47,658 nt of DNA from Arthrobacter sp. SW1 (lineage in GTDB: Bacteria; Actinomycetota; Actinomycetes; Actinomycetales; Micrococcaceae), in assembly GCF_001766675.1 (NCBI RefSeq), contig NZ_MJLT01000011.1:6440-54097 (forward strand). Reading direction: 5' to 3'. The notes beneath the pieces were generated by a model, which saw only the letters and a list, made by a program, of their open reading frames with translations, was not told the origin of the DNA and did not search any database. Made by a program: the position numbers and the translations under genes. Numbering within the stretch: the first letter of the stretch is position 1; every line of letters begins with the position of its first letter. This document shows positions 28,401-35,469 of the stretch, piece after piece.

Positions 28401-31400
28401 CCTGGGCCTTCTTGCTGTCCTGGATCCGGTAGCCCACGCTGCCGGTTCCAGCGGCGGAGGGCGCCGTTACCAGCACCTGGCCGGCCTGTCCCGCTTCGGC
28501 GGACAGCCCCGGCCCCGCCTCGAGGGCGTTCGTGACCAAGGCGATGGGGTCGCCGTCGGGATCCGAATCATTGCCGAGCGCCGGCACGGCAATCCGCCGG
28601 CCCGGCCGGACATCAACGGCGTCGTCCACGGCCAGCGGTTTCTGGTTGTCCGCGTTCGGCGGGGCGATGCCCACCAGCACGGTTCCGGTATTTTCGGCGC
28701 CGATGCGGTCCCTGACGCGGTAACTGAAGGTATCGGTTCCAGCGGAATCGGCGCCTGCGGTGTATTCCAGGTACCCGTCCTTCACGACGGCGGTGCCCGC
28801 GGCGGGGGCCTTGTCGATCCCGGTGAGCTGCACGGAGTCGCCGTCAGCGTCGATGCCGTCCAGCGGGACGGGAATCCTGGCGGTGGTTCCGGCGATGACG
28901 CGGGCGGTGAGGCTCTTGGGTTCCGGGCGGCTGTTGCGTTCGTCGTCGCGGGCCCGGATCCGGATGGTCACCTGTTCGGAGTCGCTTTGCCCCGATTCGT
29001 TGCGGACCTTGTAAATGGCGTAGACGGTTTTCGCGGTGCCGCCGGCCAGGAAGCGCAGCGTATTGCCGGAAACGAACAATTTTCCGTCCGCTGCGTCCGG
29101 CTGCTGCGCGAGCTTCGGATCCAGGGTCAGCCTTCCGCCGTTCGGGTCCGTGTCGTTGCCGAGGACCGGAATGGTCACCACGTCGCCCACACGGACGGTT
29201 GCCTCGTCGGCCTTCGCCTGCGGTGCCTGGAGCTTGGGCGGAGTCGGAACCACGACGACGGCCACCTCGCCGCTCGCCTGCGCTTTGCCGTTGGAGATCG
29301 TGTACTTGAAGGTCAGCTGGCCTGTGGCGTTCACGTCCCTGATGCGGACCACCGAGTGGTCCAGGACCGACACCGCAACGGGCAGGCCGTCCACACCGCT
29401 GACGGACTGCACCACCAGCACCCCGCCGGCCGGATCGGAGTCGTTGCCGAGGACGTCTACCACAGTGCTGCCGCCGCGCGGCAACAGGGCCATGTCGCGG
29501 ACGGCCACCGGGGTTCCTCCCGTTCCACCGGCGACGACGTCGACGCGCACCAGCTGCTGGGCACTGGCCGGGCCGTTGGTGACCAGGTAACTGAGGTAGT
29601 GCGGGCCGGTGACGGTGGAGTTGAAGGTGAACGTCTGCTGGTCGGCACCGATGGTGGCCTTGGACTGCCCGTCGGGCGTCACCTGGGCGAGCCGGAGGGA
29701 ACCGCCCTGGGGGTCGGTATCGTTCTTGAGCGGGGCGATCACGGTGTTCTGGCCGGCGACGGCCACCACGTGGTCTGCGTTGGCCACCGGAGGCAGGGCC
29801 CCGGCAGCCCGGACATCGACCGTGATCTTTCCTTCAGTCTCGCTGGTGCCGTCGGACACCGTGACAGTCAAGGTCTTCTTCCCTGGCCCCATGCCGGAGT
29901 CCTGGAAGGTAAGCAGGCCATCGGGCCGGATCCGGACCTGGTCCCGCGGATCGCTGCTCCTGGCGGACACCGCGAAGATGTCGTCGCCGTCGGGGTCCAT
30001 CCAGTCCGTGAGGATGTTCTGGGTCAGCGTCTTGCCCGTGGTCAGGACCAGGGTCACGCTGCGGTTCGGCTTCTGCCGCGGTGCGGAGTTCTCCCCTGCC
30101 GGGATGACCCGGACGGTGATGTCCGAGGACGCCGAGCCGCCGCGGCCGTCGTCCACCGTGTACTTGAAGGTCTCACTGCCGCTTTTGCCCGCCGGAACGG
30201 CGAGCTGCAGACCGGTGCCGCCGTAGACGGGGGCCAAGGTTCCGGTCCTGATGCCGTCCGGGGTCCGCACGGTCAGCACGTCGCCGTCGGGGTCGCTGTC
30301 GTTGTCGAGCACCGGGAGCACGGTGGTCTTGCCCGCACGGACGCCGAAGGTGTCTGGCTTGGCCTGCGGCGGGCTGTTCGGCTTGCTCCGGTCCGGGAGG
30401 ACGGTCTGCTGGACCTCGTCCGCGGAGTCCTTGTCGGCGTCGTCCGAGCTTTCCTTGGGCGGAATGACGTCGTCCCAGTTGTTGATCAGCTGCATGTTGC
30501 GGTTGACCATCCAGACGTTGCCCGAGTTGATGTCGTTGAGGACCACCAGTTCCCGGTTGACCCGGAAGACGTAACCGGGCGAGGCGCTGGCCGAAGGAAT
30601 GGCGAGGGCTTGGTCGTCGGCGTCGTTGGCGCAGTCGCGGACGTAACGGTTGCTGCCGGACCATGCCCCGTAGGCGCAACCGCCCAGCTGGACCGGAGCC
30701 GCCGGGACGCCTTCCCCGCCGCTCTCCACCACGGCCGCTGTGGAACCGTCCAAGGGTTGCTTGATCAGGGCCTTCGGCGTGGCAATGGCGACGTAGTTGC
30801 TGGAGCCGCTGCTTTGTTGCAGTTTCACGTCGCGGGCCTGATCAAGCCGGATCCTCGCGCCGCCGGGCAGGAAGAGGTTGCCGGATTGCTTGTCCAGTAC
30901 CACCGGCTGGCCGCCGACTGCGGCGACGTCGAGTTCGCCGGCTGCCTTCAGTTCGTCGACAGTGCGGCCCGTGGTGTCCTTGGGCATGCCGTCGCTGTCG
31001 AAACTGCTGCTGGAGATCCTGCCGCTGGCAGGCTCCACGGTGTGAACCATGTCGTCGCTGCCCACCACTGCAACCACGCCCTGTTCCGAATCCAGGAACG
31101 GTTCCGCTGACTCGGGATCGAAGCCGCCCAAGCCCGACGCCGGGATCACCCAGACCTCGCCGGCTGCGGGATCGGTGATGGCAAGGATGTTCCTGCCGAA
31201 GCTGACTTTGGCGGAGGCGGGCAGCTTGCGGTCGCCTCCAAGGCGCATGTTGGCGGCGCTGACCGGGTTGAGGTTGCTGCTGCTGCGGTCGTCGACGAAG
31301 ACGGTGCTGGCTTGCTGCAGGACATCGAAGTCCACGCTGGCGGGAGTAACCGCTCCATCCAGCATGCGGGCCGGATAGTTGAGCCGGCCTGCCGAGTTGC

Positions 31401-31575
31401 GGGCTTTGCTGGTGACCCAGACGCTGCCGTCGTTGAGTTCCACCTCGCTCGTCTTGAAGCCCGGATAGAGCACGGCGCCGGCCACCAATGCGGTGCCGGC
31501 ACCCATGACGACGGCGGCCTTCCACCAGCGGCCACGGCGGCCCCTCGGGGCGCGGGCATCCGAGGAAAACGACAT
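25432..31575 (-). CDS. Giant membrane-anchored Ig/cadherin-like and FN3 repeat protein (paralogue 2)
   Basis: Encodes 2,047 residues, matching paralogue 1 domain by domain. It has a basic start, a signal-anchor helix (about 19-37) ending in the shared GAVLYPGFKT, and a propeller-like head with the conserved Cys pair (GGCAYGAW and RDCANDADD). About eleven Ig/cadherin-like repeats (NDSDPDGD type) and about five FN3-like domains follow. The C-terminal ~95 residues again have four Cys with Cys as the last residue, but are otherwise unlike paralogue 1. The ATG at 31575 has GGGGGA about 8 bases upstream. It lies 121 bp downstream of the adenylate cyclase gene on the same strand. The two giants probably arose by duplication around, or with insertion of, the glycosyltransferase gene. 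A long, stiff surface fibre is inferred. Confidence 0.9.
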   Translation of the reverse strand: MSFSSDARAPRGRRGRWWKAAVVMGAGTALVAGAVLYPGFKTSEVELNDGSVWVTSKARNSAGRLNYPARMLDGAVTPASVDFDVLQQASTVFVDDRSSSNLNPVSAANMRLGGDRKLPASAKVSFGRNILAITDPAAGEVWVIPASGLGGFDPESAEPFLDSEQGVVAVVGSDDMVHTVEPASGRISSSSFDSDGMPKDTTGRTVDELKAAGELDVAAVGGQPVVLDKQSGNLFLPGGARIRLDQARDVKLQQSSGSSNYVAIATPKALIKQPLDGSTAAVVESGGEGVPAAPVQLGGCAYGAWSGSNRYVRDCANDADDQALAIPSASASPGYVFRVNRELVVLNDINSGNVWMVNRNMQLINNWDDVIPPKESSDDADKDSADEVQQTVLPDRSKPNSPPQAKPDTFGVRAGKTTVLPVLDNDSDPDGDVLTVRTPDGIRTGTLAPVYGGTGLQLAVPAGKSGSETFKYTVDDGRGGSASSDITVRVIPAGENSAPRQKPNRSVTLVLTTGKTLTQNILTDWMDPDGDDIFAVSARSSDPRDQVRIRPDGLLTFQDSGMGPGKKTLTVTVSDGTSETEGKITVDVRAAGALPPVANADHVVAVAGQNTVIAPLKNDTDPQGGSLRLAQVTPDGQSKATIGADQQTFTFNSTVTGPHYLSYLVTNGPASAQQLVRVDVVAGGTGGTPVAVRDMALLPRGGSTVVDVLGNDSDPAGGVLVVQSVSGVDGLPVAVSVLDHSVVRIRDVNATGQLTFKYTISNGKAQASGEVAVVVVPTPPKLQAPQAKADEATVRVGDVVTIPVLGNDTDPNGGRLTLDPKLAQQPDAADGKLFVSGNTLRFLAGGTAKTVYAIYKVRNESGQSDSEQVTIRIRARDDERNSRPEPKSLTARVIAGTTARIPVPLDGIDADGDSVQLTGIDKAPAAGTAVVKDGYLEYTAGADSAGTDTFSYRVRDRIGAENTGTVLVGIAPPNADNQKPLAVDDAVDVRPGRRIAVPALGNDSDPDGDPIALVTNALEAGPGLSAEAGQAGQVLVTAPSAAGTGSVGYRIQDSKKAQATAVIRVRTSPTAALHAPLAVDDHVTLAETLGKTAVDVPVLENDSDPDGVAAELKVTLPAGTENARVGADGRVVVTLAPGEQLLPYTVTDVDGQSATGIIWVPGQGLQYPTLSRTDPVEVMSGKEATVQLAEYVRVREGRKPRITVVDKVRLQGARPQNVVTNDGNAVRYAALPDYVGPGSITFEVTDGTGPEDPQGLKSTLTIMTKVVPDPNANHPPTFSGATIEVPRGDSTELELANLANDVDERDQGSLKFELAGTPPAGLGVSLNGSVLRVTADAQASSGARGAIPVKVSDGRSPAIQATITAVTVASNRRPPSANDDVVAAANAGRSETVKVLGNDVNPFEDTPLKIVSATVETGSASGQPAIAGDSVTVTPAEGFKGVLVVKYTVADKTGDPSRQASARIRLTVRAEPDAPSAPVASDVRSRTAVLKWAPPSDNGAEITSYKVQSASGFSQECATTTCTLTGLTNNVKYVFTVTAINEVGRSQPSPPSNEIRPDEKPSPPDAPAVKAGDRNMAINWTPAKTEGSPVKHYNLEISPSPANGIAVKNGVAGLSYVWPGLTNGVKYKVRAQAVNDLGPSDWSDYSAEDNPAGVPAAPAAPTSETLSADGRMNQVRAHWSEPDTNGDPIKNYYVTMSGGGKAPQTQVIPGTVRSATFGAETSETSYTFTVQAENKAGKGAVSAPSAPRRSTGKLGTVQSVRATPAATGGAGGQVRIDFQELDFGQRNGSTTSEISYTYTATTGQNGPIRPGGVVGGFSNGQQTTITVRAHSTVAPSGDASGPSSTTPYGAPGTPSASGQNGAENQKSLTLNWSSPSTSTNDVAVTKIKIDNGAWETVAASGSRTINTGGFDETHSITVQTFNSIGQGGPTASASAKSGPPPPPIREWSGVLNTNVVQRSCTYTQGGSNYRPSPYFDCDGKGGNQPPWEYPGQHMVVRCYIVQNDNWSGGPDVYWWRIEPGSARNVGRYIITGHTTMGDPGPLGAPHC

Positions 31576-31638
31576 GGAGCATCCCCCAACTCACTGCAGC
31601 AGTGATCACGACACGAACGTGGCTGCCCGTCGGCCGCC

Positions 31639-31675
31639 GGGGAAAGTCTATCAATTGGGGAAAGTAAAATTCCCC
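31639..31675 (-). repeat. Direct and inverted repeat upstream of giant paralogue 2
   Basis: GGGGAAAGT occurs at 31639-31647 and 31657-31665, exactly 18 bp apart. The second copy also forms an inverted repeat GGGGAA/TTCCCC (31657-31662 with 31670-31675). The element is 64 bp upstream of the start, next to a TAGACT hexamer on the minus strand, so it could be an activator or repressor site. It could also be the weak terminator of the cyclase gene. Confidence 0.45.
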
Positions 31676-31696
31676 GCCTGCGCGGAGAGGGGTCTC

Positions 31697-32893
31697 CTAG
31701 TCGAGGACCAAGCCCTTGCCCCGGCCCGGGGTAAGCAGCACCGGAGTGATCTCGCCGAATCCGCGGACGTTTTCTGTCTCTTTGGGTTCGAGGACGAAAC
31801 GCTCATCCTGCCCGAGCGCGGCGGCCGTTGTTGAGTCGATCAACACCGTGCCGGGGTCGGCCAGGGCGGTCAGGCGCGCGGCCAGGTTGACCGTGGGTCC
31901 ATAGATATCGCCAAGGCGCGAGAGGATACGGCCCCACACCATGGCCACCCGGGCCTGCGGCAGGATCTCGTCCTCGGTGAACGCCTGGGCCAAGGCCAGC
32001 GAGATTTCGGCACCGGCAGCGGGGGTCTCGGCGATGTACAGCACTTCGTCGCCAATGGTCTTGACCAGGCGGCCGCCACCCACGGAGATGATCTCGGCGC
32101 ACTTGTTCTCGAAGCGCTGCACCATCTGCGCAAGCGTCTTTTCGTTCATGCGGCGGGACAGGCTGGTGTAGGACACCAAGTCCGCGAAACCGACCGCGCG
32201 TGCCAAGGGCAGCGGAGCATCGTCTTCGTCGCCTTCGCGGCCCTCTTCGCTGGCACGCAACCCGGCTTCGGCGCGGACCGCCAGCCGCTGCACGCCGGCG
32301 TTCATCTGGCGGCGCCAGGAGTAGACGAGGATCTCTTCCATGGCATCCAGCAGGCTGGGCAGTTCGCTGACCAGCTGCTTGCGGGCCACGGCGTCGGGAA
32401 TGCCCTGCTGCATCACCATGTCTTCGATCAGCGCTTCGACCTGCCAGACCACCATGCGGTCTGTCATCTGCCCGATCGAACGGGTCACGGAGATGGCGGC
32501 TTCTTCGGTCAGCTTCCCGGCACGCACCAGGTCCAGGATTGTGGACAGCGCGGACAGGTCCTGCTCGGTGAATGCGACATCGTCGTCGCCGAAGTTAGGG
32601 AAACCAAGGGCGCGCCAAAGCTTGCGTGCGGACAGCAGGGAGACGCCGGCCGCCGCTGCGACTTCACGACGGCGGAGCTTGCGTTCGCCGCCCAGGAGCC
32701 TGGTTTCGAGGACCTTCATCGCCAGGCGCTCGGCGGACATGGCGCCGGTGGGCGGCGACGGGTCTGCTGCCGGGATCACCGGAAGCGGCCGGGTCTGGGC
32801 GTTGACCTGGGAATTCCCCAAGGGCTCGTCGAGGGAAGGTTCCGGCAAGGATTCGCTGCCGTCCTCCGGGTTCCAGGGCTGGTTACCACTCAT
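31697..32893 (-). CDS. Class III adenylate cyclase with N-terminal regulatory domain (Rv1264-like layout)
   Basis: A 398-residue soluble cyclase that should make cAMP from ATP. The C-terminal catalytic domain (about 225-395) keeps all key residues: metal ligands D238 (GFADLVSYT) and D282 (KTIGDEVLY), adenine-selecting K278 and the Asp in GDIYGPTVN, and transition-state N336 and R340 (VNLAAR). The N-terminal ~220 residues are helical with a MerR/HTH-like stretch (REVAAAAGVSLLSARKLWRALG) and probably regulate activity, as in mycobacterial Rv1264. The ATG at 32893 is preferred because GGAAGG lies about 8 bases upstream; a GTG at 32902 would be too close to it. The gene overlaps the PH-domain gene by 11 bp, so they are co-transcribed. 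Confidence 0.92.
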   Translation of the reverse strand: MSGNQPWNPEDGSESLPEPSLDEPLGNSQVNAQTRPLPVIPAADPSPPTGAMSAERLAMKVLETRLLGGERKLRRREVAAAAGVSLLSARKLWRALGFPNFGDDDVAFTEQDLSALSTILDLVRAGKLTEEAAISVTRSIGQMTDRMVVWQVEALIEDMVMQQGIPDAVARKQLVSELPSLLDAMEEILVYSWRRQMNAGVQRLAVRAEAGLRASEEGREGDEDDAPLPLARAVGFADLVSYTSLSRRMNEKTLAQMVQRFENKCAEIISVGGGRLVKTIGDEVLYIAETPAAGAEISLALAQAFTEDEILPQARVAMVWGRILSRLGDIYGPTVNLAARLTALADPGTVLIDSTTAAALGQDERFVLEPKETENVRGFGEITPVLLTPGRGKGLVLD

Positions 32894-33467
32894 CTTGTCC
32901 ACCTTCCTTCCTCACCCATGTGCTTGCATTGTCGTTGGCCGGTACATGCGGCAGGCAGTCGATCGCTTCAAGAATGAAGCTCCGGAACCGCGCGGCCTCG
33001 GGAACATCGGGCATCAGGGTTCCTCCGGGCTGCCCGGTATCCAAGGATATATTCCCCGAGCGCAATGTCCGTTGGAGCAGGGACTGCCTGAGACCGACGT
33101 TACGCACGGCCGCGAGCGACAGCTGCCAGTCCCGGCGTCGAAGCATTCCGAAACGGGCAATTATCCGGCGGCTGGTCAGGATGTAGCGGACGGCCAGCCA
33201 TTCGAGGTATTTCGGCAGACAGTAACCAAGGAGCACCACCGCCGCAAGGAAAACGCACGCCGCCATCAGCCAGAAGGTCCATTCGCTGCCGGACATCACG
33301 GGCAGCAGCCGGCCCGGACCGCCCCGGATGATCCAGGCGCAGGCATACGCGGCGAGGGCAGGGACCAGGATAAATGCGGCCACCGGAAAGAACAGCCGGC
33401 GTGCCTGTTGCCGGGTCACCACGATCACTTGCTCGCCCGGCAGGAGCTGTTTACGCATATCCGCCAT
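32883..33467 (-). CDS. Membrane-anchored bacterial PH-domain protein
   Basis: Encodes 194 residues. Two hydrophobic helices (about 25-48 and 64-86) are followed by a bacterial PH domain beginning at YLEWLAVRYILTSRRIIAR and continuing through GNISLDTG. This layout matches the small PH-domain (bPH2-type) membrane proteins of Actinobacteria, whose function is unsettled. The ATG at 33467 overlaps the end of birA by 17 bp; the ATG at 33458 is possible too, as neither has a clear ribosome site. It is co-transcribed with birA and the cyclase, which says little about its role. Confidence 0.82.
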   Translation of the reverse strand: MADMRKQLLPGEQVIVVTRQQARRLFFPVAAFILVPALAAYACAWIIRGGPGRLLPVMSGSEWTFWLMAACVFLAAVVLLGYCLPKYLEWLAVRYILTSRRIIARFGMLRRRDWQLSLAAVRNVGLRQSLLQRTLRSGNISLDTGQPGGTLMPDVPEAARFRSFILEAIDCLPHVPANDNASTWVRKEGGQDEW

Positions 33468-34323
33468 CGGTGGGCCGCAAATGCACCACGTCCCCGGCTG
33501 TCACCACGTGTTCGCGGCCGCCGTGGTCCACCACGAGGAGGGAACCGTAGTCGTCCAGGCGGGACGCGTGGCCTACCAGTTCGTGGTCGCCGGGCAGCTG
33601 CGCGCGGACTTCACGTCCCAGCGTCACCAGGACGGCCTCCACGCGCTTGTGCAGCGACGGTCCACCGGCGAGCCCGGCGGAGGGATCGCCGTCGGCATTG
33701 CAGAAGTCCCGGTAAAGCCGGGAGAAACGGGACAGGTAGCTCTGCAGGATCGCGGTCCGGTCCAGGGTGTGCGCACCTTCCACCAAGAGGGAGGTAGCGG
33801 TGGGCACGGGAAGTTCGGCTTCGGCAAGGCTGACATTCAGGCCCGTACCAAGGACGACGGCGGGAACGTTGCCGTCACCCATCGGTCCCAGTTGGGCGAG
33901 GATTCCGGAGATTTTCCGGCCGCGGACCAGGACGTCGTTGGGCCATTTGATCTCGGCGGGCAACCCGCAGATTTCGAGCAGCGTTTCACGCAGCGCGACC
34001 GCGGCGAGCATCGAAAGCCAGGAGTAGCTTTGCGTGGGAACGGGCAGGCCCTGGGCGTTCACCGGGCGCAGCACGATGGACACGGATACGGCAGACCTGG
34101 CCGGTGATTCCCAGTGCCGGTCGAGGCGCCCGCGCGCAGCGGTCTGATGCTCGGCAGTGAGCACGGACATGTCCGGCCATTCCTTGGGCTCGACCGTCAC
34201 GGCCCGCAGCAGGTCCGCGTTGGTGGAGCCTGTGGACTCGACCACCTCGAAGCGGCTGATGCCCGCGCCCGAGAGGAAGTCCCCGTTCAGCAGCGTGTCC
34301 CGATCCAGATTTTCCCGTTCCAT
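33451..34323 (-). CDS. birA: Biotin--[acetyl-CoA-carboxylase] ligase
   Basis: A 290-residue enzyme that makes biotinyl-AMP and attaches biotin to the Lys of BCCP domains. Visible signatures are STGSTNADLL, a GRLDRHWESPA biotinyl-AMP loop (a variant of GRGRxGR), and KWPNDVLVRGRKISGIL with the catalytic Lys. The C-terminal SH3-like cap ends near the stop. There is no N-terminal helix-turn-helix, so it is a class I BirA and should not itself repress genes. Its likely target, the alpha subunit of acyl-CoA carboxylase, is encoded at 45,582-47,381. Translation starts at the ATG at 34323, probably on a leaderless or near-leaderless transcript. Confidence 0.95.
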   Translation of the reverse strand: MERENLDRDTLLNGDFLSGAGISRFEVVESTGSTNADLLRAVTVEPKEWPDMSVLTAEHQTAARGRLDRHWESPARSAVSVSIVLRPVNAQGLPVPTQSYSWLSMLAAVALRETLLEICGLPAEIKWPNDVLVRGRKISGILAQLGPMGDGNVPAVVLGTGLNVSLAEAELPVPTATSLLVEGAHTLDRTAILQSYLSRFSRLYRDFCNADGDPSAGLAGGPSLHKRVEAVLVTLGREVRAQLPGDHELVGHASRLDDYGSLLVVDHGGREHVVTAGDVVHLRPTDGGYA

Positions 34324-34330
34324 ACCTTGA

Positions 34331-34336
34331 ATCCTA
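34331..34336 (-). promoter_or_regulatory. birA -10 element (leaderless start)
   Basis: TAGGAT on the minus strand lies 7 bases before the birA ATG, and no Shine-Dalgarno is present, so transcription should begin at or next to the start codon. No convincing -35 element is seen. Confidence 0.55.
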
Positions 34337-34383
34337 GCGATCCCGGCGGTTCCGAACGCACCCCTCCACCTGGAGGAATCCGC

Positions 34384-35268
34384 CTAGAGGAAGATGTCCG
34401 GCACCAACTGATCTTCCGGGGCCCCGAGGCTGTAGGGGCTGAAGTCCGTGACGCCCGCAGCACGCAGGACCTGTTCATCGGTATAGAAGTTGCCGCTCAG
34501 GGCTCCGCCACCGGCCATCCCTCCGCTGAGGATGGCATGGGCGGCGTCGGCCATGATTTCCGGCCCGCGGGCCGCCTGGACCATGCGGTCGCCGCCGGGC
34601 ATGTTGCGGATCGCCGCAGTGTCGATCAAGGTGCAGGGCCACAGCGAATTGACCAGCACGCCGTCGTCCTTCAATTCTTCGGCGAGGCCCAGGGTGGTGA
34701 GGCTCATTCCGTACTTGGCCATGGTGTAGGCAAGGTGCATGCCCGCCCACTTGGGGTCGAGGTTCAGCGGCGGGGACAGCGTCAGGATGTGCCCGCGGCC
34801 CGATTCCCGCAGGGCCGGCAGGGCGAGCTTGGACAGCAGGAAGGTACCGCGGACGTTGATGTCCTGCATGAGGTCGTAGCGCTTCATGTCGACGTCGTCG
34901 GTGCCGGAGAGATCGATGGCGGAGGCGTTGTTGACGACGGCGTCGATTCCGCCGAAGCGTTCGACGGCGGCGGCCACGGCGGCGGCGACGTCGCCGTCGT
35001 TGCGGACGTCGCCGACGAGCGCGAGGGCTTGGCCTCCGGCCGCTTCAAGCTGCGCCGCGGCAGTGTGGACGGTGCCTTCCAGCTTGGGGTGGGGTTCGCC
35101 GGTCTTGGCCATCAGGACGATGTTCGCGCCGTCGCGGGCGGCGCGCAGGGCGATGGCCAGGCCGATGCCACGGCTTCCACCGGACATGAGGATGGTGCGT
35201 CCCTTGAGGCTGCCTTGCGCCCGGTAGGGCCCGGCGGCGCGTGCTGAAGCGTCATTGCTGGAGGTCAT
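34384..35268 (-). CDS. HSDL2-like short-chain dehydrogenase/reductase
   Basis: A 294-residue NAD(P)-dependent oxidoreductase. The Rossmann motif GGSRGIG lies near residues 30-36, NNAS follows in the middle, and the active site is the Ser of LSPPLN with YTMAK (Tyr and Lys). The stretch from LNLDPKW to YTMAKYGMS, and then NSLWPCTLIDTAA, resembles hydroxysteroid dehydrogenase-like protein 2, a group linked to fatty-acid metabolism, but the C-terminal sterol carrier domain is absent. The ATG at 35268 is used; a -10 hexamer ends 6 bases before it. It is divergent from the acyl-CoA carboxylase genes, which fits a lipid context. The substrate is unknown. Confidence 0.9.
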   Translation of the reverse strand: MTSSNDASARAAGPYRAQGSLKGRTILMSGGSRGIGLAIALRAARDGANIVLMAKTGEPHPKLEGTVHTAAAQLEAAGGQALALVGDVRNDGDVAAAVAAAVERFGGIDAVVNNASAIDLSGTDDVDMKRYDLMQDINVRGTFLLSKLALPALRESGRGHILTLSPPLNLDPKWAGMHLAYTMAKYGMSLTTLGLAEELKDDGVLVNSLWPCTLIDTAAIRNMPGGDRMVQAARGPEIMADAAHAILSGGMAGGGALSGNFYTDEQVLRAAGVTDFSPYSLGAPEDQLVPDIFL

Positions 35269-35274
35269 GAGGAC

Positions 35275-35306
35275 ACTGTAACCCAAATAAGTTACTGGCG
35301 GGTAAC
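35275..35306 (-). promoter_or_regulatory. Promoter and palindromic operator of the SDR gene
   Basis: On the minus strand TACAGT (35275-35280) lies 6 bases before the ATG, predicting a leaderless mRNA. An inverted repeat GTTAC-N6-GTAAC (35291-35306) covers the -35 region, a position suited to a repressor, perhaps TetR-type. The regulator is not identified. Confidence 0.6.
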
Positions 35307-35337
35307 ATTGTTGGAAGCTCGACATGGAGGCGGAAAA

Positions 35338-35353
35338 TTGTAGGGTTTCTACA
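35338..35353 (+). promoter_or_regulatory. Putative operator shared by acyl-CoA carboxylase genes (accD copy)
   Basis: TTGTAGGGTTTCTACA is an inverted repeat (TGTAG/CTACA). The same 16-mer with one change recurs in reverse orientation before the biotin carboxylase gene at 45475-45490. It lies 116 bp upstream of the accD start, ahead of a TAGACT hexamer (35377-35382) that may be the -10 element. Confidence 0.65.
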
Positions 35354-35469
35354 GCGGTATGCGGGTTTTGCGTCACTAGACTAGCCAGCAGGGCCCGCAT
35401 TTTGTACGGATGCTACTTAACGGTGGCCCAACGCACCAGCGTCAACAGCTACAGAGCCGGAGAGACTTG

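Noticed and set aside
26086..31110. Plus-strand open frame of 1,674 codons opposite giant paralogue 2
   Set aside because: It is an antisense shadow of a GC-rich gene: His/Arg/Gly-rich composition, no domains and no ribosome site, while the minus strand has clear repeat domains.
35404..35469. Longer accD start at 35410
   Set aside because: The ATG at 35470 has the ribosome site and matches the usual N-terminus of the family; the extension covers leader sequence.
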